In this document: piece after piece, positions 21,914 through 35,000 of the stretch
Numbering within the stretch: position 1 is the stretch's first letter
Layout: each line of letters starts with the position of its first letter
NCBI RefSeq assembly: GCF_042477335.2
Contig: NC_091251.1
Coordinates: 91,527,501 to 91,591,500 of the forward strand
Origin: Ovis canadensis
Taxonomy: Eukaryota > Chordata > Mammalia > Artiodactyla > Bovidae
Direction of reading: 5' to 3'
Length of the DNA stretch: 64,000 nucleotides
Position numbers and translations under genes: made by a program
Notes under the pieces: model-generated
Seen by the model: the letters and a program-made list of their open reading frames with translations, nothing else
The model's database searches: none
What the model was told of the DNA's origin: nothing

Positions 21914-23840
21914 CCTCCACTAAGGTACAGGGATACTTCCTAGACTTCTTTTAGGAAGTATTGTTTTAATAACAGTATTCAATATTTCTGGGGAATACAT
22001 TTTATTAAAGCATAACCTATATGTATAGAAAAGTTCACAAAACTCTAGGAGTTCGTTTTGTAAAAAGTTATTACTTATCAAGCTCTACATTTGTCTTGAG
22101 GATTAAGTTAAACACTAAAAATGGGACATAAACAGCTGGACAGCTACTAGGGCAGCCAGTCATATAAATGTTTACCATGTGAACTCATCTTTGCAGGATG
22201 AGACGGCATCTCCATGGGTGGACTAGGGTAGGAATCAGAGCTAAGTAGGAGATGTCTGTGCAGAAGGTAGCCAGGTAGGGGCTGTCAGAGCCCCGTGAGG
22301 TAAAGAACCTGTCCACCTGAGTGATCCTCCTAGCTATGGGCTCACAGGACAGCATGCTCAAATGCTCTGTTGTTTGAGGAGTGACCACCAGCCTTTTATA
22401 TGAAGGAAAGACACCAATTTCTCAGTCCAAGTACTTTAATAACCCCAGAGGGCCTGGCTCAGAGAAATACTGAGAAATACCCAAAAATACTCAGAGAAAT
22501 ATCCACAAAATACTGGGGTATCAAGGCTTTCTATCTCAGATTCCTTAGGGATGTATCAAGACTTCATGCTAAAGAGCATTTGCCCTCATTAGTGTCTGTA
22601 TCATCAGATCCTTTTATGAGACTCCTCTGAAGGGAATATGAGTCTAACTCCACTTTGTCACTACAACTGCCACTTCCCATTGGAATTTGCTTAATAATTG
22701 GAAAGAATATTATGGCAGTCCTTTCTGGAATTGCTTCATAGGTAGAAGGAAGTGGATCACCATGCTTCTCACAGGCTTTGGGGCTCAAGGCTAATGTCAA
22801 GGACAAAGTAGACTCTGGAATGGACAGGCCTTTGGACAGAAGGGGCCTAGCGTGATCCGGTGCCCATCACACTGTTCACCCTGGAGCAGTACTAAAAGAC
22901 TCAAACATACTCCTTCCCTTAAAGACTAGAGGGCAATACAGTTGGCCAAGCCTTGGGAGTCTTGGAACAGAGCAGATACTCCACAACACATGCCAGTAAG
23001 TGAAGGTAGGAGTTAGCATTACCATGGCAACCCCTCCAATCTCACGCTTCCCAGGAAGAAACCATGATCTATCCCATTTCTCTTAAACTATAGTCCAGAG
23101 ACCTTAAATTCAAACATCTGTTGACAAGGGGTCTGTCTCAGTTAAGTGATGCAATCAGTCCTCATTAGCCTTCTCCCCACTCTCTTGAAAAGCATAAAGA
23201 AAATTACCTTTAGCACAGAAGAGGCTTTTAAGCCAAGCTCTTCAGCAGTATACCTTAAACTGAATAGCCCACTGAAGCACTGAATTACAAAACAGAAAGG
23301 AGAGAGCTAGAGAAGCTGACCCAGGATCTCTAAATGTAGCTGAAATAAACTATCTTCTTAGCTCAGGCTTACAAGTCAAACTACGTAGTGGAGAAGAAAG
23401 GAAAGTGAGTAACAAGAAATTATCATCCTCTAAGGTTTCTTTCACTGAAATTCCCTTCAGACCATCAACTAGCTTCTTCCAACTTCTCCATCTCCCAACT
23501 GTCCTCTTGATTTCAGTCTCTCGGCCCCTCCTAATTTCTTAGTCCATCATTCACTTGCCTTTTGTCTGGTCCAGAGCTTGGGTAGCCTTCTGATATTATG
23601 CTTGTGACGTATGGTTGTCACCTAAACTCTCTCCTCTCCCATCCTTGTATTCCCTCCTGTAACAATTAGATAGTGTTTCTTGTACTAAAGTTGTACTTTT
23701 ATCTACCTTCTATTAGATGGTGGGATTTATACTGCCTAAGATGATTCTTGTTCATTTTGAGATCAATTATGTACTTTGCAATGCTTAGTCAGATTTGCTA
23801 TTTACTGTACATCTAATTCACACCAGGCACTTTTCTATGT
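21914..23840. other. Intergenic, no gene seen
   Basis: No recognised coding exon, RNA gene or clear repeat. Open frames are shorter than 82 codons. Confidence 0.4.
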
Positions 23841-26790
23841 TCAGTTCAGTTCAGTCAGTCAATCGTGTCCGACTCTTTGTGACCCCATACACTGCAGCAC
23901 GCCAGGCTTCCATGTCCATCACCAACTCCCGGAACTTGCTCAAACTCATCTCCATTGAGTCAGCGATACCATCCAACCATCTCATCCTCTGTCGTCCCCT
24001 TCTCCTCCAGACTTCAATCTTTCCCAGCATCAGCATCTTTTCCAATGAGTCAGTTCTTCACATCAGGTGGCCAAAGCACTGGAGTTTCAGCTTCAGCATC
24101 AGTCCTTCCAATGAGTATTCAGGACTGATTTCCTTTAGGATTGACTGGTTGGATCTCCTCGCAGTCCAAGGGACTCTCGAGTCTTCTCCAGCACCACAGT
24201 TCAAAAGCATCAACTCTTCGGCGCTCAGCTTTCTTTACAGTCCAGCTCTCACATCCATACATGACTATTGGAAAAACCATAGCTTTGACTAGACAGACCT
24301 TTGTCGGCAAAGTAATGTCTCTGCTTTTTAATATGCTATCTAGGTTTATCATAGCTTTTATTCCAAGGAGCAAGCAGCGTCTTTTAATTTCATGGCTGCA
24401 GTTACCATCTGTAATGATTTTGGAGCCCAAGAAAATAAAGTCTGTCACTGCTTCCACTTTTTCCCCATCTACTTGCCTTGAAGTGATGGGACCAGATGCC
24501 ATGATTTTAGTTTTTTGAAGGTTGAACTTTAAGCCAGTTTTTTCACTCTCCTCTTTCACATTCATCAAGAGGCTCTACAGTTCCTCTTCACTTTCTGCCA
24601 TAAGGGTGGTGTCATCTGCCTATGTGAGGTTATTGATATTTCTCCCAGCAATCTTGACTCCAGCTTGTGCTTCATCCAGCCCAGCATTTCACATGATGTA
24701 CTCTGAATATAAGTTAAATAAACAAGGTGACATTTACAGTCTGACGTACTCCTTTTCCGATCTGGAAACAGTCTGTTGTTCCGTGTCTGGTTCTAACTGT
24801 TGCTTCTTAACCTGCATACAGATTTCTCAGGAGGCAGGTAAGGCGGTCTGGTACTCCCATCTATTTAAGAATTTTCCAGTTTCCACGCAGTCAAAGGCTT
24901 TGGTATAGTCAATAAAGTAGTAGATTTTTTTCTTGAACTCCCTTGCTTTTTCTATAATACAATGGATGCTGGTAATTTGATCTCTGCCTTTTCTAAATCC
25001 AGCTTGAACATATGGAAGTTCTTGGTTCAGGTACTGTTGAAGCCTAGTTTGGAGAATTTTGAGCATTACTTTGTTGGCATGTGAAATGAGTGCAATTGTG
25101 TAGTAGTTTGAACATTCATTGGCCTTTCTTTGGGACTGGAATGAAAACTGACCTTTTCCAGTCCTGTGCCCACTGCTGAATTTTCCAAATTTGCTGGCAT
25201 ATTGAGTGAAGCACTTTAACAGCAGGACCTGAAATAACTCAACTGGAATTCTATCACCTCCACTAGCGTTGTTCATCGTTGATGCCTCCTAAGGCTCACT
25301 TGACTTCACATTCCAGGATGTCTGGCTCTAGGTGAGTGATCACCTGGACCAGTGATCTGGTCGTTTTTGTATAGTTCTTCTGTGTATTCTTGCCACCTCT
25401 TCTTAATATCTTCTGCTTCTGTTAGGTCCATACCATTTCTGTCCTTTATTGTGCCCATCTTTGCATGAAATGTTCCCTTGGTACCTCTAACTTTCTTGAA
25501 GAGATCTCTAATTTTTCCCATTCTATTGTTTTTCTCTATTTCTTTGGATTGATCACTGAGGAAGGCTTTCTTATCTCTCTCTCCTTGTTCTTTGGAACTC
25601 TGCATTCAGATGGGTATATCTTTTGTTTTCTCCTTTGCCTTTTGCTTCTCTTATTTTCTCGTATTTGTAAAGCCTCCTCAGACAACCATGTTGCCTTTTT
25701 GCATTTCTTTTTCTTGGGGATGGTCTTGATCACTGCCTGCTGTACAATGTCATGAACCTCTGTCCACAGTTCTTCAGGCACTCTATCAGATCTAATCCCT
25801 TGAATCTATTTGTCACTTCCACTGTATAATTGTAAGGGATTTGATTTAGGTCATACCTGAATGGTCTAATGGTTTTCTCCACTTTCTTCAATTTAAATCT
25901 GAATTTTGCAATAAGGAGTTCATAATCTGAGCCACAATCAGATCCCTGTCTTATTTTTGCTGACTGTATAGAGCTTCTCCATCTTCAGCTGCAAAGCATA
26001 TAATCAATCTGATCACAGTATTGACCATATGATGAAATCCATGTGGAGAGTCGTCTCTTGTGTTGTTGGAAGAGGGTGTTTGCTATGACAAGTGCATTCT
26101 CTTGCAAAACTCTTAGCCTTTGCTCTGCTTCATTTTGTACTCCAAGGCCAAATTAGCCTGTTACTCCAGGTATCTCTTCCTACTTTTGCATTCCAGTCCC
26201 CTATAATGAACATTTTTTTTTTGGTGTTGGCTCTAGAAGGTCTTGTAGCTTATCACAGAACCATTCAACTTCAGCTTCATTAGTGGTTGGGGCAGACTTG
26301 GATTGCTGTGATTTTGAATGGTTTGCCTTGGAAATGGTTTGCCTTCTGTCGTTTTTGAGATTGCCTCCAACTACTGCATTTCAGCCTCTTTTGTTGACTA
26401 GGAGGGCTACTCCATTTCTTAAGGGATTCCTGCCCACAGTAGTAGATATAATGTCCATCTGAATTAAATTCGCCCATTCCAGTCCATTTTAGTTCACTGA
26501 TTCCTAAAATGTCCATGTTTACTCTTGCCATCTCCTGTTTGACCACTTCCAATTTGCTTTGATTCGTGGACCTAACATTCCAGGTTCCTATGCACTATTT
26601 CTCTTTAAAGCATCGGAGTTTACTTCCATCATGTCACGTCGACAACAAGGTGGTGTTTTCACTTCGGCTCTGTCTCTTCATTCTTTCTGGAGTGATTCCT
26701 CCACCGAACTCCAGTAGCATATTGGGCACTTACTGAGCTGGGGAGTTCGTCTTTCAGTGTCATATCTTTTTGCCTTTTCATACCGTTCCT
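23841..26790 (-). mobile_element. BovB (RTE) LINE, 5'-truncated
   Basis: A 2.95 kb antisense BovB running from its 3' tail (gttcagttcagttcagtcag) to roughly 400 bp short of the full 5' end. Pieces of endonuclease and reverse transcriptase are readable on the minus strand, e.g. VKQEMARVNMDILGISELKW and AGFRKGRDQITSIHCIIEKA. The reading frame is broken many times, so it is older than the copy at 49,157. Confidence 0.93.
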
Positions 26791-26984
26791 ACGTTATCTC
26801 ATGGAAAACAGTGTGGTATAGGATATTTTGCCCCTCAACATGTAGGCACATGGAAGTTTGTTAAAAATGTGCAATGTGAAAGTCCACTTCAGACCCAAAT
26901 CTGCACTTTAGCTGTGCATTTAGGTGCAAGAGCTCAGGTGTGCAACATTCAGAACGAGTGCCAACACATCAGGATCTCCCAAAA

Positions 26985-27485
26985 AACTATCTCATATTTT
27001 TCAGTTGTTATTAAGTGCTTGTTTAAGATTATGTCTCTCGGTAAATTTACCCTTTTATAATTATAAAAACGGTCCTCTTGTGCCTGGTAACATTCCTCAT
27101 TATGATGCTTGCTTTGTCTGATACTGTATCTATGTCAGTTTCTTATGCTTAGTGTTTGCATGGAATATCTTTCCCCATCTTTTAAACTTATCTGTGTTCA
27201 CACACACACATATATTTGTTTGTTTTGGCTACACTACATGGCTTGCAGGGTCTTAGCTTCTTGATCAGGGACTGAACTGGGCCTCCAGCAGTGGTAGTGC
27301 AGAGTCCTAACCATTGGACCACCAGGGAATTCCTGTTTTAAACTGGGTTGAACATGTAGTTTTGTCTTGCTTTACTGATCCAGTCTTTTAACTGAAACAT
27401 TAAGACTATTTACATTTAATGTAATTAACAGTAGGATGGGGGTCTAAATCTACCATTTTGCTATTTGTTATGTTTGACCACCTGT
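26985..27485 (-). mobile_element. Old L1 fragment, antisense, carrying a CHR insertion
   Basis: Matches L1 read in reverse: cccttttataattataaaaa, cttgctttgtctgatactgt, tttgcatggaatatctttcc, and after the SINE tatttacatttaatgtaatt then ctaaatctaccattttgcta. Mammalian-age L1M class. Confidence 0.65.
27210..27333 (-). mobile_element. CHR-type SINE inside L1
   Basis: The segment tggctacactacatggcttg through gatcagggactgaactgggc to the head ccattggaccaccagggaat. It splits the older L1 fragment. Confidence 0.75.
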
Positions 27486-28260
27486 TCTTTGTTCTGGGGG
27501 TCCTGGAACAGACTAGATATTCTATAACAAATGCCTGTGGGTGAGGGAATTACTGGGCAGGGGGAAAGCACTCAATATCTCTTTCCTTTTTCTCATTGGT
27601 TGAATGGTTTTGGTGAAAGTCACAAAATGTGCTGATTCGTTCTACTAAAAATATGTTAACCTCCCCACACCTCCCATAGCTGTTACAAACTTTTCCCGCC
27701 ATCTTCAGTGCCCTTGTATCGACTCTTCCCTTTCCCCAAGATGATAACCAATTTTACCTATTTAATGGATTGAGATCGTCTAACACAAACTCTCTGCACT
27801 TTCTATCTTTTTCTGAGTTTAACCATTCTACCAGCACAACTAAACATATATTTCAACTGGCACTGATCTTTCATCAATTATTTAATTACTATATATATAA
27901 TCTTAGACTTTTCCTTTACTTATATACAGGAACAAATTGCCTTTTAAAGCGTCCTTCCAACTGATCATTACACATTGCCACCCTTTTTCTTTCAAGTTTC
28001 CAATGAACCTTGCCTTCTCTGCTTATATTTCACTATTTCCCTTACTCTTTACCTGCAAATTTGGCTTTTGTCTTCATATTAAAACCAGTGAAAAGGCTTT
28101 CTAAACTCCAAATCCTAAGACTTCTTACTAATATAATTACTTTACCTGCTTACTGAAAAATTCTCGACTTGGCTTCTGAGACATTATATTCTCTGGCTTT
28201 CTAATCTGGTCTACACAGAAGAGTGAATTTAATTCTCATGTTGCAAAGACTTGACAGGTT
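27486..28260. other. Intergenic, no gene seen
   Basis: AT-rich sequence without a recognised gene. A phrase near 27,505-27,560 resembles one near 22,960-23,000 (cttggaacagagcagatact), perhaps pieces of a shared old repeat. Confidence 0.35.
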
Positions 28261-28261
28261 A

Positions 28262-28410
28262 TGCTTTAAAAACCTTTAGACTATCCACAGCCTTTGAAAT
28301 AAACTCTGTAGCTTCAAGTTCAAGGAACTCCAATACCAACCTTCCTGGCCTTTATGCCATATACCATCTCTCCAAAACTTACTGTACTCCAGCCACAATG
28401 GCTTACTTGT
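28262..28410 (+). repeat. L2 LINE 3' fragment
   Basis: accaaccttcctggccttta and tactccagccacaatggctt match the conserved L2 3' region. It is cut by the following BovB insertion. Confidence 0.55.
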
Positions 28411-28917
28411 TGACTGCAGCCATGAAATTAAGATACTTGCTCCTTGGAAGAAAAGCTATGACAAACCTAGACAGCATATTAAAAAGCAGAGACATCACTT
28501 TGTCAACAAAGGTCTGTCTAGTCAAAGCTATGGTGTTTCCAGTAGTCATGTATGGATGTGAGAATTGGACCATTAAGAAGGCTGAGCACCGAACAACAGA
28601 TGCTTTTGAACTGTGGTGTTGAAGACTCTTGAGAGTCCCTTGGACTGCAAGATCAAGCCTGAATATTCACTGGAAGGACTGATGCTAAAGCTCCAATACT
28701 TTGGCCACCTGACGTGAAGAGCTGACTCAGTGGAAAAGACCCTGATGCTGGGAAAGATTGAGGGCAGGAGGAGAAGGGGACGACAGAGGATGAGATGGTT
28801 GGACGGCATCACCAACTCAACACGAGTTTGAACAAGCTCCAGGAGTTGGTGATGGACAGGGAAGCCTGGAGTACTGTAATCCATGGGGTCGCAAAGAACA
28901 GACACGACTTAGCGACT
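28411..28917 (+). mobile_element. BovB 3' fragment (about 0.5 kb)
   Basis: Starts at tgactgcagccatgaaatta and ends at acacgacttagcgac. It reads the C-terminal part of the BovB ORF (LDSILKSRDITLSTKVCLVK). Its 5' truncation point nearly coincides with two other copies in the window (see findings). Confidence 0.9.
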
Positions 28918-29487
28918 TTCTAGCTCTGTTCCTAAGGAAAAATAACGGTGGAATGTATTACTAGGCAAAACTGCTAAAGGTAAAAATGACCTCTAATTGG
29001 TAATTTATGCCTCCGCTGGTGGTAAGACACGGGTTTGTTTTTCTAAATGCAGTGATTCTTGTAACAGAGACACATCTCTTACAGCGACCTACAAGCACTG
29101 TCTATGGACAGTGGCTCCTGCTGTATACAAGGCTTCTAAGCCAAGGTAGTCCTTGCACTTACCTGTCTTGTCTCTTGCACCTGACCTACCACTTGTCTGT
29201 ATGTGCAGAGGCTAATTCTTAGATGGCTGTGTGAACTGCCGGGAGGGCTACTGCCTCCCGTGGAAGAGGAACACTTGATGATGCTGAGTCAGCAGGCTGT
29301 TTTCTGTCCTGTGTTTTCAAGTAAACTGGTGATATATGGGACCTACTCAGGTCTTATGAATCCAAATATTTCTATCTTTAAAGTTCCTTTGATAGTCACC
29401 AGAGATTCATTATCTAGTTATTTTGGGAGGGCCTCATATTCCCTTCAAGATCTTTGAGGTTAAGACCATGTCTTTTTCTTTTCAATT

Positions 29488-29602
29488 AATGTAGGTTGTG
29501 CTGTGCAGCATGTGGGATGATTCCAGGACTAGGGATCAAACCTGGGCCTCCACAGGAAAAACATCAAATCCTAACTACTCGGGTCACCAGGGAACTCCCA
29601 AG
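29488..29602 (-). mobile_element. CHR-type SINE fragment
   Basis: ggttgtgctgtgcagcatgt, ggactagggatcaaacctgg and the head cgggtcaccagggaactccc. Confidence 0.7.
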
Positions 29603-31590
29603 ACTGTATGTCTTTTTCACCTAGCAAAGTGATCTGAGTCAATGTGAACCTATTTTTTTTCACTATTAATAAAGGAATAATTATGTCTTATCTCAAAGGG
29701 TTGCTATGATGATTAAATAAGATATATATAAAAATGTTTCCCAAGCAGTAAATGCTATGCCTAAATGGTGATCATACTAACACATATATAGTCCCTATTC
29801 TAAAAGTATCCCTATTAATGTAGTAATGTTTATTAAACACTTCATGTATTAACTCTGATTTTCATTCCAATCTTAAAAAATTAATAAAAACAATTTGATA
29901 AAGAAGTGGTCATACTGATATAAAACTGATTTCACACTAAGAAATGCCCTGCCCTCTTTCCTCCAACCCAAAGACTGGTCTACTTCTTGGACAGAAAAGT
30001 CTGCTCACCCTTGTTGAAAGTAAACAGCTTATCATCATTCTCACCCCAAACAACAGGAGTAAGATATGCAACCTATCCAAACATGCCATATACATACACA
30101 TACGTGCTAAAAATACCCAAGGCACTTTAGTGAGTTGCTGGAAATATTTTAAGCCAGAGAAATACAAGTTGAGTGAGACTGTTAAAATATCCCCTTTCTA
30201 ATCCTGGGAGGTGTTAGATCAAACATTAAAAAAACAGAAGCAAGCAGCACCGTCAAGAACTATTTTAGAAATTTCCAGGTATATAAAATAAGGTGGATTA
30301 CAGAATATCAGGATCTTTGTTAATTTTTCTGGTATGTTTCACCTTTAGGCAGCAGTATAAAACATCACTCTATAAGCAGAAATCAAACCTGTTCGACTTG
30401 TAGTCAGAGAAAGGCCACATGGTCAGTACTCTTAACTCTGTAAGAACATGGAACAGTGGCTGTAGCTCAACCAAACCACTGAAAAGTTTCATCACAGATT
30501 CCACCTTAACAATACAAAAAGCCTACTTCTGTTCCTCTTCTGTGTAATAATGGAAATGGTTAAATGTAGATTCCCCCATGTTTATTCAAGTCCTATTCTT
30601 CCTTAAGCTTTATAAAGTATAATTCAAAATACTGCTCACCTTTTTCCTCTCATCACCCAACATCTAGGACCTAGATATTTTCTTTCACATTCCTTAGAAA
30701 ATCTTACTTCCTCTGGAAGTCCAACACTAAGAAACATTTTATCAGACTCAGGGGATCCCATTCCCTCCAGATGTGTTCTAGAGTATTTTTCAAAAAAAGA
30801 GAAATGAAGCCAAGATCGTATCTGTTAGAGAAATAAAACTATACTAGATAGGCCAACTGAAAAGTAGGACAATCTGACTTACTTTTGGATCTATTTTTCT
30901 GTGAGAACATTTTTTAAAATTGGCTGATTCACAGTGAAATATTAACTACAGCTACATATATAACTTCATTCTGCATAAAACAAGCATATAATGCCAGCCA
31001 TGACGCCTCCAAAAAAACTGCCCATCCCACAGTGTGTAAAGTTATTGCTAGCCATTGGTAAAGTGTGATACTAGCAGAATCAGGGAACGTCCACTTACTT
31101 TGACTGGGGATACGATGGGAATGCAGTGTATGTTCAAGTCACAGTGTGACCATAATCTTTACATTAAAAGCAAGACCATCCTGTACTCGTCTGTGGTCTT
31201 TCCCTTACCCTTGCACAGGAGCGGTAATCAGCATTCCACTGCTGAAGGCTATTGAAGGCACAAGGACCTTCCAGAAAAAGGTCATCACCAAGGCTGGGGA
31301 ATTAACCTGGTTGCTGCTGTAGATAAACTATGTCACCAGAAAGTGTTTCATCATGTTTGCATCAACAGGAGGTGTAAACCTTGGAGATACAATTGAGACT
31401 CACTTACAAGAGGGAAAAACTAGGGAAAATGAGGTAAAAACTCTAGCTTTCTATAGCCACAGGAAAACATATTCAGCTTTCTTCAACCTCATCGTGTAGC
31501 AGGCTATTGGTTTAGAAACTGATAATGCTTTACAAGAATACCCAATTCAGATCAGAGACACAAGAAAAGGGGGAAAAAAATCACTCAGGG
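29603..31590. other. Intergenic between repeats and ERH 3' end
   Basis: AT-rich, no recognised repeat or gene. A patch at about 31,200-31,400 looked faintly protein-like but is short, broken and unassigned. Confidence 0.4.
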
Positions 31591-31594
31591 GGAA

Positions 31595-31993
31595 AAATAT
31601 AACTAAAGAACATTTATTTGTTTTTCACCAAGACTTTATCTTGAGGACGTAACTAAACTGTGCCTCCACTCCCCACCCCAATTTGAAGGAGGATTAGTAC
31701 AGTGGATGTTATAAAGCAGGTATGAACAGTTTGAGGGACTGGAACCAACATTAACTGACAAAAACCAACTTTCATCTAAATCATCATAAAAATGTTTAAG
31801 TAAAAAAAAAGGGGAGGGGCAAAGGGGTTTTCAGATTGAACAAGATCATCACATTTTATCTAATACATTCAATTCTGGCTAGGGTATACCAAAATGGAAA
31901 CAGGATAACTATAATACAAAACTTCCACTACAGCACACTGCACACACCTGTGTTCCAAGCCCACCCCCATTCCCCTAATGCTTCCAAACTCAA
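31595..31993 (-). other. ERH: ERH 3' UTR
   Basis: About 400 nt between the stop codon and the region just past an AATAAA. Repeat-free. The cleavage site is inferred from the signal. Confidence 0.75.
31613..31618 (-). terminator. ERH: ERH poly(A) signal
   Basis: AATAAA on the minus strand (caaataaatgttctttagtt), about 380 nt beyond the ERH stop. Confidence 0.75.
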
Positions 31994-32096
31994 CTATTTC
32001 CCAGCCTGTTGGGCCTGTCGACGAAGGAGCACATAGATCTTCTCTTTAATCCAATCTTTGTTATAAGGCTGGTATGTCTGGGTATCAGCTCGGTAA
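31994..32096 (-). CDS. ERH: ERH exon 4, stop codon
   Basis: 103 bp encoding [20 protein letters not shown] then [13 protein letters not shown] and TAG. The acceptor is tgttcctcag. The 3' UTR follows to about 31,595. Confidence 0.97.
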
Positions 32097-35000
32097 CTGA
32101 GGAACAGAAGAATAATAAGCAAAGTTACAATGGTCAAATACCGTCACGTTTTTAAAACTGGAAATTGTTAACTGTTCTAGAATGGCACAGATGTGCACAT
32201 GCTCATACATGAATACAATGAAAACCTAACTGTTGAATTTTATGCAATATGAAGTTTAGATCATCTGGTACAATCTCACAGCAGAAAAAGAAACTGAGGT
32301 CTAGAGATCTTAAGTTAAATGCTCAGTGTGTTACACATCTACTTCTTGACAAAGTATGCCCAGAAACCATGTGTTCTTTCTCCTACATAGTTAACTATTC
32401 TTAAGGTGCCTTCAGGGATTAAAAAACTAACAAAAACTTTAGATTTACTATATTTACTTTGAATTAACTTTAAAACAAAAAAGACCTTTAAAAATATGTT
32501 GCTGACACAAAGATTTCTTCCCTGGAAAGCATTAACAGAAGGAAAATTTTATATACATCCAGTATTTCAGGATTTGCTTTTTAATGAACAATGCTGCTAA
32601 GTCACTTCAGTCGTGTCCAACTCTGTGCGACCCCATAGACGGTAGCCCACCAGGCTCCCCCGTCCCTGGGATTCTCCAGGCAAGAACACTGGAGTGGGCT
32701 GCCATTTCCTTCTCCAATGCATGAAAGTAAAAAGTGAAAGTGAAGTTGCTCAGTCGTGTCCGACTCTTAGTGACCCCATGGACTGCAGCCTACCAGGCTC
32801 CTCCGCCCATGGGATTTCCCAGGCAGGAGTACTGGAGCGGGGTGCCATTGCCTTCTCTGGAACAATGCTAGAGGCTGAGTAGAGTCTGAAGTATAAGGAG
32901 TGACATCAGCAATGAAACTTTAACAGGATTCCAGGGTTTTTGGAGTACAATGCATCACTTAATAGACAACTCACTCAAAGTATGTTTAGAGGACAACAGA
33001 TAGAAATATTCCACTGACCTACAATTGAACAACTACAACCAGCTAAATTGCTGGTTAAGCAATAAATTCAGTTTTTAGAGTAAAAAAACCTAAAGCTATA
33101 GTATAAAAAAAGATAATAAGCAAGCAGAGACAGCAGAAACACAAAGTACATCACAGTGTTACAAGGCCATGAGCACTATCTTTTAGGTTCTCAGCAAAAA
33201 AAATTATACACATATAACTACAAATGACAGTAAATACCTCTAACTGTTAGAAGCAGGAGTGTTAATCACTCAGTCGTGTCTGACTCTTTGCAACCCCATG
33301 GACTGTAGCCCACCAAGCTCCTCTGTGCACTACAGTGGGCCGCCATTTCCTTCTTTAGGGGATCAAACCTGAATCTCCAGCACTGCAGGCGGATTCTTTA
33401 CCACCTGAGCCACCAGAGAAGCCTATAAAGAAGTTGCCAACTGCTAGGTGTTGCTCTGGGCACTCATCTGAATAAACTCCATCCTATTTACAACTCTGTG
33501 AGTAGATACAATTATTATCCCTTTTTAATAAAGGAGGAAACCAAGGCTCAAAACAGCCTGTAACTTATTTTTTTTTGGCGGGGCAGGGGGTGGGGGCTGG
33601 GTGGGGTGGGTACAGTTTATCCCCTCCCTCTCACCCACTCCTCCAGGTCCTCACTGAGCTACAATCCAATCTTTGAAGAGAAACAAACTCCAAAGAAAGA
33701 ATGCTTTACACCATTATTAAAGTCTTCCCCTGAATGGTAAGGTCAGGATGGGGTTTAGTAAAATGCACAAGCTCTCTACTTTTACAGAACATTTTGGCTT
33801 TTTACTAACGTCCTTTTGTTACAGTGAGAAATAATCTAAAAAGTAAACTCACTGTAACTCTTCAGATTAAGAGTGACAGGAAAATACAATTACTACATGA
33901 CTATTTTAATTTTACAGTCACTATCAAGTACCTCTTAAATCACATTCCCTGATCCCTTCACCCTCCTAGATTTCTCACCTCTTTTCACAACCTCCAACAC
34001 TTCCCCCCTCACCCTTAATTCCAAATGGTGTCCTCCTTTCTATTTTCCTGAAGTAACTAAAGCAATCAGAAAACCTCCCCAAGCTTCTACCACATCCGCC
34101 TGCCTTCCCTACTTTACTATTAATGGATTGTCTAAGATCCTATCTAAAGCCATCAATTTCTCCCTCTACTACATCGCATTAGCCTGCCAACATACCATTA
34201 TTTTTCTCACCTTAAAAACAAAATTAAAGGGGGAAAAAAGTGTTTTTTTTTTTCTCTAGCTATAACCCCATTTCCCTCCTCTCCTTTTGAGCCAAATTCT
34301 ACAAAAAAGCTGTCTGTGTTGGCAGCCTACAATCCCTCTCTTCTTACTAACTCACTGGACTATATAAAGATTTTACTACTGTCCCTCTAGGGCTTCCTAG
34401 GTGGCTCAGATAGCAAAGAATCTGCCTGTAATGACAGAGACCTGGGTTCAATCCCTGGGTCAGAAAGATCCTCCGGAGAAGGGAATGGCAACCCACTCCA
34501 GTACTCTTGCCTGGAGAATTCTACGTAGCCTGATGGGCTACAGCTCATGGGGTTGCAAAGAGTTGAACACTACTGAACGACTAATACTTTCACACTTACA
34601 GTTCACTCTACCAAAACTGCTCTGGAAATCATCAAAGACTTCCACAGGGCTATACCAAATTTCAATTCTCAGTCCTCATTCATTTGATCTACCAACAATA
34701 TGAAGTATCAATACTTTTGAATGGGTTGGTCCACCAAATTCATCTCCCTCTACTCTCCTCAGCCTCCACTTATTCTTCTGCAGCTTCAAAGGCTTCATTT
34801 TAGACGGATTTATTCACTGTGCAATCCTCAGTGCCTTGGAACACACGTGGTACATAACCGGCCCTCAGTAAATGTTACATGAACACATATGTGTCTCTCT
34901 CTGTGTGCCAGGCAATAAACAGATCAACTATAAACATTGCAAACCAACACAGTATGATATATATACAGCTCTACTGGCCTCAATAGGTTTTTGAGTTTTT

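Noticed and set aside
31200-31400. Protein-like patch downstream of ERH, possible processed pseudogene
   Set aside because: Readable only for short stretches, with stops; I could not assign a parent gene, no poly(A) tail or flanking duplication seen.
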